A stretch of 7,320 bases of DNA, taken from assembly GCA_946482585.1 (NCBI GenBank), contig CAMLSI010000266.1, positions 1 to 7,320 on the forward strand, read 5' to 3'. This document shows, in pieces, positions 1-5,401 of this stretch. The translations under genes and the position numbers were made by a program. The notes beneath the pieces were generated by a model. That model was not told the origin of the DNA and did not search any database. It worked only from the letters and a program-made list of their open reading frames with translations. The first letter of the stretch is position 1. Every line of letters starts with the position of its first letter. The DNA comes from an uncultured Lysobacteraceae bacterium. GTDB taxonomy: Bacteria; Pseudomonadota; Gammaproteobacteria; Xanthomonadales; Rhodanobacteraceae.

Positions 1-90
1 CCACTTTATTTGAGGTGATTCAATCGGCCATTGAAAGTTCCTCATCAGCATTCTTGCAACGCGAAGCGATACGTGACCGACCTTCGAAGA

Positions 91-119
91 CGAGGACGCC
101 GCAGGTGTGCGGCGCCTCG
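91..119 (-). terminator. Hairpin terminator of the expansin gene
   Basis: On the minus strand this begins 8 bases after the expansin stop codon. CGAGG pairs with CCTCG and GCCGCA-type arms close a CACC tetraloop, giving a 12-bp stem interrupted by one bulged base (A96 on the plus strand). The run after it (TCTTCG) is only weakly T-rich, as is common in high-GC genomes. The position directly after a stop codon and the stem length make a terminator the best reading. Confidence 0.65.
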
Positions 120-127
120 CCCGTGCC

Positions 128-1210
128 TCACCGATTCGCGCAGTAGCCGAACTCGGCGTATTGCCCGCCCTGGATCGTCGCGTTCCAGCCCACGCCCGAC
201 GCCGTCGCCGTGGCGCCGCTCTGTGACAGCGTGACGTTCCAGGACGTGTATACGGTTCCCTGGACGTCGAACTGGATCTGCCAGGTCAGCGGCTGCGTGC
301 CCGGGTTGGTCACGCGCACGTTCATGCAATAGCCCGGACCCCAGTCGTTGCTGATCGTCTGCGTGACTTGCGGCGGGGCCGGCGGAGGCGGCGCTCCGTT
401 GGTTTCGTCGTTGTCGTCGAGGCTGCTGCAGCCGGGATCGGCCGGGAAGTCGATGCTTCCATCGCCGTCGTTGTCGGCGCCGTCTCCGCACGCCTTCGGC
501 GGGGGCGGCGGCGTCGAGACGGCCGGGAACTGCTGGCCGATATCGATCGGCGTCGTGACCGCGAGGGAAACCGAGCTGGCCACGAGGACCTGGTCGTTGG
601 CGTCGGTGATGCGGATGTCGTACGGCCCGGGTCCCATGCCCGACGCGGCGAGGAAATAGTTGTAGGGCTCTCGCGGCAAAGTCACGAAATTCGCGCCGCT
701 GCCGGAGATGCGGTACGCGAGCGACTTGATCGGATAGCGATGCTCGCGCACCTGGACCGCGGTCCACCACTGACTCGATCCTTCCTTGAAATACAGCCTG
801 ATCGACGGATACGAGCACGCGACGTAGTGCCAGGTGACCGGCAGGATGCCGGCTTCGCGTGGGCCGATCTGGGTGAATGCGGGTTCGCTCAGGTCGATGT
901 CGCCCGGCGCGCATTCCGGACACTCGTCGTCGATGCGCACGGTGACGCTCTGGCCGGTATTCGCATTGGTGACCTCGGCGCAGGCGCCGCAGGCCTGCGA
1001 CCCTGCGTAGTCGGTGTGGTTCATCGCGGCCGTGAGCATGTCCGGCACCGGCAGGCTGCAATGCCCTCCGCCGCCGTAGCCGTAGAACGTCGCCCTGCCC
1101 TGATGCTGATCGAACAGTCCGGCGCCGGCGGCGCCGGGCAGCAGAACGCTGGTCAGGATTGCGAGCACGCGAGCCGCGCGCAGGCCGGACATTGTCGTGG
1201 TGTGGCGCAT
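128..1210 (-). CDS. Secreted bacterial expansin with C-terminal CBM2 cellulose-binding module
   Basis: A 360-residue exported protein. Expansins loosen plant cell walls or cellulose networks without hydrolysis. Residues 1-30 form a signal peptide (RAAR, hydrophobic core, cleavage near AGA). Residues 36-132 are the D1 double-psi barrel; Asp95 and Asp106 (in GDIDLS) align with the essential Asp71 and Asp82 of Bacillus subtilis EXLX1. Residues 135-216 are D2 (CBM63): KEGSSQWW with Trp148/Trp149 and PYNYF with Tyr183 match the flat aromatic surface (W125, W126, Y157) that binds cellulose. Residues 233-280 are a proline-rich linker holding a calcium-binding-type CGDGADNDGDG...PADPGC segment. Residues 282-358 are a family 2 carbohydrate-binding module (W290, W310, W324, W342; C295-C357 probably bridged). 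The start at 1210 is set by GGAGG five bases upstream; the frame stays open further upstream but does not look coding there. Periplasmic or extracellular action in plant or fungal contact is inferred. Confidence 0.93.
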   Translation of the reverse strand: MRHTTTMSGLRAARVLAILTSVLLPGAAGAGLFDQHQGRATFYGYGGGGHCSLPVPDMLTAAMNHTDYAGSQACGACAEVTNANTGQSVTVRIDDECPECAPGDIDLSEPAFTQIGPREAGILPVTWHYVACSYPSIRLYFKEGSSQWWTAVQVREHRYPIKSLAYRISGSGANFVTLPREPYNYFLAASGMGPGPYDIRITDANDQVLVASSVSLAVTTPIDIGQQFPAVSTPPPPPKACGDGADNDGDGSIDFPADPGCSSLDDNDETNGAPPPPAPPQVTQTISNDWGPGYCMNVRVTNPGTQPLTWQIQFDVQGTVYTSWNVTLSQSGATATASGVGWNATIQGGQYAEFGYCANR

Positions 1211-1372
1211 GAATTCCTCCGTCGCAAGATAGAGAGCCTGTGCCGTTGCGGACGCGTGCCGGCCGGATGGCCGGTGCGAGGCAAGGCAGCGGCTCCGGAG
1301 CGGCGGATTGTCGAAGCTGCGCCTGCGAAGGGCATGTACTGCCGATGTAATCCGATGGGAAAACGATGCATT

Positions 1373-1396
1373 CGATACGACGGTGCTTTCGTATCG
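1373..1396. promoter_or_regulatory. Operator-like inverted repeat CGATACGA-N8-TCGTATCG
   Basis: A perfect 8-bp inverted repeat with an 8-base spacer, about 165 bases upstream of the expansin start. The arms are A/T-containing and stand out from the GC-rich surroundings. It could bind a dimeric regulator of the expansin gene or form a hairpin in its leader; no T-run follows on either strand, so a terminator is less likely. The regulator is unknown. Confidence 0.4.
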
Positions 1397-1412
1397 TGAT
1401 GCAATCGACACT

Positions 1413-1429
1413 TGTGCACACCGTGCACA
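1413..1429. promoter_or_regulatory. Operator-like dyad TGTGCAC-N3-GTGCACA
   Basis: A perfect 7-bp inverted repeat with a 3-base spacer, 16 bases upstream of the CGATACGA dyad, outside the probable transcript of the expansin gene. Each arm holds the self-complementary GTGCAC. The outer TGTG...CACA is faintly like CRP/FNR-type sites, but the centre spacing is one base too long, so I do not assign a family. Confidence 0.35.
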
Positions 1430-1624
1430 GCAATGCCGCAGGCGCGAACCCGACGCGGCGGTTTTCGTGGTCCGCGGCGGCGCGGGCCATGGCATGCCCG
1501 AATTCACCGTCCGCGACTGCCGGCCGCAAACGGGCCGAGGCCGGTTCGCGGGTTGGGTCAGGCGCTCGGCCTGCGACGTCGCCTCGGCATCGCGATGACG
1601 GCGGAACCCGTCGCCGGACAGAGG

Positions 1625-2488
1625 CTAGGCATAGACGGTTGCCGCGGCGACGCGGGTCGGCGGACGTGCGGTTGCGTCATCGCGCGCGATCGGTGGGCAC
1701 GTCGGCAGCGTGACGATGAATTCGCTTCCTTTCGACAGGCCTTCGCTGCGGACCGACACCGTGCCGCCGTGCGACTCGGCAATGCTGCGCACGATCGACA
1801 GTCCGATGCCGAGCCCACCGCAATCCTTCGAGGCTGCCGGAGTCGCCTGGGCGAAGAGATCGAACACGGAGCCGATGATGTCGGCCGAGATTCCCGCTCC
1901 TTCGTCCCGTACGGACACCTCCACGCTCCGACCCGGTCTTTCCGGACTGACGCGGATGTCGATCGCGCCGCCGTCATCGCTGAACTTTGCCGCATTGTGC
2001 AAAAGATTGCTGAACACCTGAGTGAGGCGAACCATGTCGCCCGATATCCTCACTTCCTGATGCGACAGGAAAACCCGCAATCGCAGATTGTTCCGGTCGA
2101 CCAGATCGCGATTGGCCTCGACGGCCGACGCGAGTACGGCCGAAAGACTGATGTCTTCGACGTGCAATCGCATCTTGCCGAACGCGAGGCGCGAGGCGTC
2201 CGAAAGGTCGCTGATCAGGCGGGCCAGATGGGCTGCCTGACGCTCGATGACGGCGATCGCGGCCTGATCGTGCGCACTCCCGGCGGCGTGCGAGCGCGCA
2301 AGATAGGCTGCCGCCAGACGAATCGGGTCGAGCGGGCCGCGCAACTCGTGCGCTACCACGGCCAGCAGCTCGACCTGCGCCGGATTCCGTTGAGGTTGTT
2401 CGGCGCCGGCTCTCGGCTGTTCAAGCTCCGCGCATTGATTCGCGGTCGCCTGCGGAGTGCCGTACGCAGAGGGCGACGGACTGAACAT
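1625..2488 (-). CDS. Soluble orphan sensor histidine kinase (HisKA + HATPase_c)
   Basis: A 287-residue cytosolic kinase expected to use ATP to phosphorylate its own histidine and pass the phosphate to a response regulator. The H-box AHELRGPLDPI carries the phospho-accepting His47. HATPase_c follows with the N-box NLLHNAAKF (Asn165), G1 DEGAGIS (Asp195), F-box FDLFAQ and G2 GLGIGLS (about 225-230). The first 35-40 residues are low-complexity and hold no PAS, GAF or membrane segment, so input must come from another protein or from a missing N-terminus. At the fifth H-box position (H+4), where this family normally has Thr or Asn, there is Gly51. The start at 2488 is chosen for GGGAGA six bases upstream; an in-frame ATG at 2518 would add ten residues but lacks a good ribosome site. 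No response regulator lies in the window. Confidence 0.88.
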   Translation of the reverse strand: MFSPSPSAYGTPQATANQCAELEQPRAGAEQPQRNPAQVELLAVVAHELRGPLDPIRLAAAYLARSHAAGSAHDQAAIAVIERQAAHLARLISDLSDASRLAFGKMRLHVEDISLSAVLASAVEANRDLVDRNNLRLRVFLSHQEVRISGDMVRLTQVFSNLLHNAAKFSDDGGAIDIRVSPERPGRSVEVSVRDEGAGISADIIGSVFDLFAQATPAASKDCGGLGIGLSIVRSIAESHGGTVSVRSEGLSKGSEFIVTLPTCPPIARDDATARPPTRVAAATVYA

Positions 2489-2817
2489 GACAGGTCTCCC
2501 GTTGCGGAGGGGACGCATGGCCCACCGGCGAATGCCCGTGAGCGGAGTTCTGCGTCGATGAAGGAGGGATATGACGACGGTTCGTCATAAGAGGTGTGCG
2601 GTTCGGCGCCGGAACGGCATTCGGATCGGGCAATCCATGCGCTCGTTGCGCAAAGCGACTCGCGGCGCAACACCCTTCCCAAGGTGCTCGGCGGCGATGC
2701 ACTCGCAGCTACTGCGCCATCGGCAGAAGCATTCGACGTCGTTGCGGATACCGGCGTCGACAGGAACTCAATCGGCGGCGTATGCCGCCGCCACGCGGGA
2801 ACGACGACGCCTGCGTT
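2489..2817. other. Intergenic region between kinase and DUF3309 genes
   Basis: 329 bases with no supported gene. It includes the kinase ribosome site (GGGAGA, 2495-2500, minus) and the hairpin after the DUF3309 gene (2773-2790). A plus-strand AGGAGG at 2562-2567 lies close before an ATG at 2571, but the 87-codon frame that follows reads like a random arginine/serine-rich shadow. I see no clear promoter motif. Confidence 0.6.
2773..2790 (-). terminator. Hairpin downstream of the DUF3309 gene
   Basis: A perfect 7-bp stem CGGCGGC/GCCGCCG with a four-base loop, 27 bases after the DUF3309 stop on the minus strand. It is followed by ATTGAGTT rather than a clean T-run, so it is a probable, not certain, intrinsic terminator. 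Confidence 0.45.
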
Positions 2818-2976
2818 CTAGATCTTTCCCATGACCAGCAGCACGACCACGACGAGCAGCGCGATGCCCACGCCTCCACTGGGACCGTAACCCCAGTTCC
2901 TGCTGTGCGACCAATTGGGGATTGCACCAATCAGCAGCAGCACCAGGACGATCAGTAAAATTGTTCCAACTGTCAT
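2818..2976 (-). CDS. DUF3309 family small membrane protein
   Basis: A 52-residue protein with two hydrophobic segments (about 4-19 and 36-49) separated by a short polar loop. The loop holds the family signature: IPNWSHSRNWGYGPSGG matches the P-x-W-x-HSR-x-WGY-x-PSGG pattern typical of DUF3309. Length and layout are normal for the family, so the gene is complete. The start is fixed by GAGGAG six bases before the ATG (2983-2988). The protein should sit in the inner membrane; its function is not known, and any stress-related role would be a guess. It is a single-gene unit with 386 bases of non-coding sequence upstream and a hairpin downstream. Confidence 0.92.
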   Translation of the reverse strand: MTVGTILLIVLVLLLIGAIPNWSHSRNWGYGPSGGVGIALLVVVVLLVMGKI

Positions 2977-3362
2977 TTCGTTCTCCTCGATGCGCCGGCT
3001 GCGGCCCATACCGCGTTTCACCCGGTTCCGACGGAAGCCGGGCCGGGCTGGCCGACTCCCCGCATTGCGTATGTCGGATTCATGGCACGACGGCAGCAAC
3101 CCGTAAGCTGCGCCTCGACCACCGCGTTCGACACCATTGGCAGACGGGAATTGTTCGTACGGTATCCCAGGCAGGCGGCGTCTTCTGTTCGATATCGAAC
3201 ATTGCGCACCGGATCCGCGCTGAAGCCCTGGGTATCGGGCACAGCGGCACGCAGGCGAACAGCCCCGGTGATCGGCAGGATGGAAACGGTTTCGCGATCT
3301 CTGCGGAGGAATGCAGGCCCGCGATGCGAAGGCGCACCGTCGAGCCGATTCGATCGCTTCCG
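2977..3362. other. Intergenic region upstream of the DUF3309 gene
   Basis: 386 bases without a supported gene, between the stop of the 330-residue hypothetical gene and the DUF3309 start. It contains the DUF3309 ribosome site, an imperfect hairpin near 3021-3042 (CCCGGTTCC against GGAAGCCGGG), the 16-bp palindrome at 3186-3201, and a short dyad GAAAC-G-GTTTC at 3283-3293. No obvious terminator follows the hypothetical gene's stop at 3363. Confidence 0.6.
3186..3201. promoter_or_regulatory. Perfect 16-bp palindrome TGTTCGATATCGAACA
   Basis: A gap-free palindrome 210 bases upstream of the DUF3309 start. Chance occurrence of a 16-bp perfect palindrome in a window this size is low, and its A/T-rich core contrasts with the neighbourhood. 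From memory, the inner GTTCGATATCGAAC resembles operators of IclR-family regulators such as PcaR (GTTCGATAATCGCAC-like), though the half-site spacing differs. It is read as a probable repressor or activator site; the bound protein is unknown. Confidence 0.5.
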
Positions 3363-4355
3363 TCACACGCGATAGACGAATCTCGATATCTCGAGCAGCG
3401 GCTGCGGCGCGTTCGGGTCGAGCCGGGAGAATAGCGCGAGCGCGATCAGCCACTCGCTGCCGAGCGTCGGCGGACGCATCGCGTCGTTCCAGGCGGCCGC
3501 GGCGGCCGCGAGTTCGCTCACGGTCGTCGCCGTGATCGCGGCCGGCGGAAAGAGAGCGACGGGAACGTAGTTCATGAGTGCCGTGTCGTCGTCGCCGGCG
3601 CTCACGCGCATACCGTATTGCAGTTGCACGGTCACGCGCTGTCCGCTGCGACGCTCGCCGAACAGTCGCGCGAGCAGCGCATCGAGCGCGGCCTCCAGGC
3701 TGTCGCCGAGTTCGTCGATCGCGATGTCCTGCGTCCAGCGGTTCAGCGGGCTCACGGGCTGCGCGGCGTCGACGATGGCCGAGCGATAGACGTGTTCCTC
3801 CGCGACGAGCTCGCCGAGATTGCGGTTGCGCACGACCGCCAGCGAGGCGCACGCGTTCTGCAGGCCGGCCGCGTCGAGCCGGTTCCAGGTCAGGCCGATG
3901 CCGGGCCAATACTCCGACGGCAGCGCAGGATCGAAGGCATAGATGCGTGTCGTGTCGTCGCCCTCGCCGCTGCCGAGATCGACGACGGCATCCGACGACG
4001 CCCGATAGTCGACATCCGGCCAGTGACCGGCGACCCCGGATTCGTTCGACTCGCGCACGAGTCGCAGCGCCAGGAGCGCTTCGCCGTCGTCGCTGAATTC
4101 GAGTTGCACGCGGTAGCGGACGTCGGCGCGCGGCGGCGCGTCGTCCGCCGCGTTCGCGTCTTCCGACGGCGGCACGTTGAACGAGACCGTGACGGTCACT
4201 TCGTCCTGCGCCGCGTGTTCGGCGCGATAGCGCAACCGGTAGCGCCATTGCGCGAGTTCGGCGATGTCTCCCGCGCCCTGCGCGACGGCGGCCTGCGATT
4301 CGAGAAACGGCGGCGCGGGCTCGACGAGCAGCGGCGCGATGATACGGGTCGGCAT
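3363..4355 (-). CDS. Uncharacterised acidic protein beside the eCIS operon
   Basis: A 330-residue protein I do not recognise. No signal peptide or membrane span is evident, so it is probably cytosolic or a packaged component. Residues 35-60 (QWRYRLRYRAEHAAQD then VTVTVSFN) and 78-102 (VRYRVQLEF, LLALRLVRE) alternate like beta strands. Residues 61-76 are an acidic, disordered-looking insert. Residues 110-165 are aspartate-rich with several aromatics (HWPDVDY, EYWPGIGLTWNRL), 217-235 form a helix (DSLEAALDALLARLFG), and the C-terminus ends in ISRFVYRV. The start at 4355 (MPTRI) has AGGGA about seven bases upstream; the frame extends to 4520, but that stretch is arginine-rich and noncoding-like. 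It is transcribed away from the eCIS operon and shares its strong GC codon bias. An eCIS-associated or cargo role is possible but rests on position only. Confidence 0.75.
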   Translation of the reverse strand: MPTRIIAPLLVEPAPPFLESQAAVAQGAGDIAELAQWRYRLRYRAEHAAQDEVTVTVSFNVPPSEDANAADDAPPRADVRYRVQLEFSDDGEALLALRLVRESNESGVAGHWPDVDYRASSDAVVDLGSGEGDDTTRIYAFDPALPSEYWPGIGLTWNRLDAAGLQNACASLAVVRNRNLGELVAEEHVYRSAIVDAAQPVSPLNRWTQDIAIDELGDSLEAALDALLARLFGERRSGQRVTVQLQYGMRVSAGDDDTALMNYVPVALFPPAAITATTVSELAAAAAAWNDAMRPPTLGSEWLIALALFSRLDPNAPQPLLEISRFVYRV

Positions 4356-4407
4356 CGGATATCCCTGGGCTCGCTGTCGGCCGATCGCGCGGCGCGAACG
4401 ACGGCGA

Positions 4408-4438
4408 AGGCTAGCATCCGCGCCGTGCGGCGGGGCAA
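4408..4438 (-). promoter_or_regulatory. Candidate promoter of the 330-residue hypothetical gene
   Basis: On the minus strand TTGCCC (4433-4438) lies 19 bases before TGC-TAGCCT, an extended -10-like element (hexamer 4408-4413), placing a start site near 4400 and a leader of about 45 bases. The spacer is long and the -10 weak, so this is tentative. Confidence 0.3.
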
Positions 4439-4540
4439 CTCTGCGTTCGAGGCCGACGCGACGTTGCCGCAGTGCGCGGCACGCCAGCGCTCCCTCGGAT
4501 ACCCGGCCGCTCGGCGGCAACGGCGCGACCGGGCCAGCTA

Positions 4541-4549
4541 TGCGACAAT
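4541..4549 (+). promoter_or_regulatory. Extended -10 promoter of the basic microprotein gene
   Basis: TGCGACAAT fits an extended -10 (TGn followed by a TATAAT-like hexamer). No good -35 is seen at the usual distance. Transcription would begin near 4556, giving a 26-base leader to the ATG at 4582. Confidence 0.4.
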
Positions 4550-4581
4550 CGCCGATCCATCACTCCATCAAGGACACGCCC

Positions 4582-4653
4582 ATGAAGAAGTCCCGCGCCC
4601 GTCGCCGCAAAGCCCGCCTCCGCAGCAATATGCGCACGCGCGCCAAGCTCTGA
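4582..4653 (+). CDS. Basic 23-residue microprotein (hypothetical)
   Basis: A tiny gene of 23 codons plus stop. The product has 8 Arg and 4 Lys, no acidic residue, and begins MKKSRARRRK, so it should bind RNA, DNA or membranes; it has no recognisable domain. Support is structural: AAGGA at 4570-4574 seven bases before the ATG, an extended -10 at 4541-4549, a TGA stop, and a perfect GC hairpin 14 bases later. The four signals are in the right order and spacing for a monocistronic gene. It lies between the divergent hypothetical gene and the eCIS operon. It does not match the small basic ribosomal proteins (bL34, bL36, bTHX) I can recall. A peptide-independent role of the transcript, such as a small RNA, is the main alternative. 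Confidence 0.6.
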   Translation: MKKSRARRRKARLRSNMRTRAKL

Positions 4654-4667
4654 TTCATCGCGACACC

Positions 4668-4691
4668 CGACCGGCGCCCAGGCGCCGGTCG
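4668..4691 (+). terminator. Perfect GC hairpin after the microprotein gene
   Basis: CGACCGGCGCC pairs perfectly with GGCGCCGGTCG around a two-base centre (in practice a four-base CCAG loop), 14 bases after the TGA. No T-run follows (CTCGTTCAG), but stem strength and placement point to transcription termination or 3'-end protection. Confidence 0.65.
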
Positions 4692-4885
4692 CTCGTTCAG
4701 GAGGCCGTCGCGCGCAGGCCGCGCTCTGCCTGCCTCGCTCTTCCCTGCCTCCCGTCTCTGCGGCGCCCCCTGCGCCGCGCGTGCCGGCACCGGCTTCCCG
4801 CGCCGGAGCACTCGTCTATACCGGGGCCGTTCGCCATTCGCCGCAAGACCTTTCCCGCTCCGCCTCCGCCCGGCGGCCCGCATCG

Positions 4886-4908
4886 CCGCCCGCTGGCTGG
4901 CGGTTTTT
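4886..4908 (+). terminator. Weak intrinsic terminator with T5 tract
   Basis: CCGCC pairs with GGCGG across an 8-base loop and is followed directly by TTTTT, the only T-run of this kind in the region. The stem is short (5 bp, plus a G-T wobble). It would insulate the eCIS operon from upstream plus-strand transcription or end a short leader RNA. Confidence 0.4.
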
Positions 4909-5001
4909 CTCCGGCGACGCTCGCGCCCTGACCGCTCTGGTTCGTTCCGCAGTGCCACGGTGCACGCGATGTCGTCGCTGCGGCCGCACGCACCCGCGAC
5001 C

Positions 5002-5075
5002 GGGGCCGATCAGCCCCACCCCGATGCCACGCCAGCGCCCGCAATGCCGCAGCCGCGGTGGGGCCGGCTCGCCCC
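5002..5075. repeat. Inverted pair of GGTGGGGC-N6-GCCCC dyads
   Basis: Positions 5057-5075 read GGTGGGGC-N6-GCCCC, and 5002-5020 read the same pattern on the opposite strand. Each can fold on itself (GGGGC/GCCCC, 6-base loop). The facing arms GCCCCACC (5013-5020) and GGTGGGGC (5057-5064) are also perfectly complementary over 8 bp, so the structures exclude one another. They could be regulator sites upstream of the eCIS promoter or, if transcribed, a switching leader. Confidence 0.35.
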
Positions 5076-5104
5076 AGGCGACGAAAAGCACCGCACCCTA
5101 AAAA

Positions 5105-5110
5105 TATACA
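5105..5110 (+). promoter_or_regulatory. Candidate -10 (TATACA) of the eCIS operon
   Basis: TATACA sits in the A/T island CCTAAAAATATACAAATC, the only such island near the operon start. No sigma-70 -35 is found 16-18 bases upstream, so activation by a regulator or use of another sigma factor would be needed. The leader to the ATG at 5156 would be about 40 bases. Confidence 0.3.
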
Positions 5111-5155
5111 AATCAATAAGTTGAATTTCGGCACGCCGATTGCTGAGTGGATGTC

Positions 5156-5401
5156 ATGTCGCAGGACGACAGCGAAGCTCAGGTGACCCAGGTCATGGAA
5201 CGGGTGTTGAGGCATCTCGCGCGCAATCCCCAGGCGGGCGATACCGCGGACGGCGTGCGCCACTACTGGCTCGGGGACGACGCGATCGCTCCGGATATCG
5301 TCGAACGCGCGCTGCGCCGGCTGATCGCACGCGGCGCGCTGTACGAACGCGTGCTGCCGTCGAACGAAATCTGGTACGGCGCGGCCGGGGGCGACGCATG
5401 A
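5156..5401 (+). CDS. Small winged-helix-like protein, first gene of the eCIS operon
   Basis: An 81-residue protein whose predicted order of elements fits a winged helix: helix 7-22 (EAQVTQVMERVLRHLARNP), helix 28-38 (GDTADGVRHYWL), a recognition-type helix 44-60 (APDIVERALRRLIARG), then a beta wing 61-75 (LYERVLPSNEIWYG). Similar short proteins are, as far as I recall, often encoded next to eCIS sheath genes. It could be a regulator of the cluster or an assembly protein that uses the fold for protein contacts. The start is ATG 5156, preceded by a weak GAGTGG; an in-frame GTG at 5147 would add three residues. Its stop overlaps the next start as ATGA. Confidence 0.8.
   Translation: MSQDDSEAQVTQVMERVLRHLARNPQAGDTADGVRHYWLGDDAIAPDIVERALRRLIARGALYERVLPSNEIWYGAAGGDA

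Larger units (their letters stand above)
1211..1624. other. Intergenic region upstream of the expansin gene
   Basis: 414 bases without a convincing gene. It must hold the expansin promoter on the minus strand, but I see no -35/-10 pair good enough to call. It contains the expansin ribosome site (GGAGG, 1216-1220), a small inverted repeat CCGGCC-N4-GGCCGG at 1259-1274, two operator-like dyads at 1373-1396 and 1413-1429 (listed separately), and a 10-bp palindrome CATCGCGATG at 1588-1597 just after the kinase gene. No clear kinase terminator with a T-run is visible. Confidence 0.7.
4692..5155. other. Long leader/intergenic region before the eCIS operon
   Basis: 464 bases with no supported gene on either strand; open frames here are arginine-rich shadows. 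The first 400 bases are very GC-rich and contain a hairpin GCGGCGC-N5-GCGCCGC (4760-4778), a T-tracted hairpin (4886-4908) and two inverted GGTGGGGC dyads (5002-5020, 5057-5075). From 5098 the composition flips to an A/T-rich island of about 30 bases, the best place for the operon promoter. Confidence 0.65.

Noticed and set aside
1..51. Minus-strand frame starting at ATG 51 and open to the window edge (17 codons, MLMRNFQWPIES...)
   Set aside because: Only 17 codons are visible and the ribosome site is poor. It could be the start of a neighbouring gene, but nothing here supports calling it.
368..1399. Long plus-strand open frames opposite the expansin gene
   Set aside because: These are antisense shadows of a GC-rich gene; the minus-strand frame has a full domain series.
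1211..1507. N-terminal extension of the expansin frame up to 1507
   Set aside because: The extension has no coding character and would bury the clear signal peptide that begins at 1210, which has its own GGAGG site.
2571..2834. Plus-strand 87-codon frame with AGGAGG just upstream
   Set aside because: The ribosome site spacing is short (about 3 bases) and the product is an arginine/serine-rich sequence with no domain character. It overlaps the end of the DUF3309 gene and its terminator hairpin.
4356..4520. N-terminal extension of the 330-residue hypothetical to 4520
   Set aside because: The extra 55 residues are arginine-rich and low in acidic residues, unlike the rest of the protein, and the ATG at 4355 has a ribosome site.
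4760..4778. GCGGCGC-N5-GCGCCGC hairpin
   Set aside because: A pure G/C 7-bp stem is easily formed by chance here, and no gene end or T-run adjoins it.
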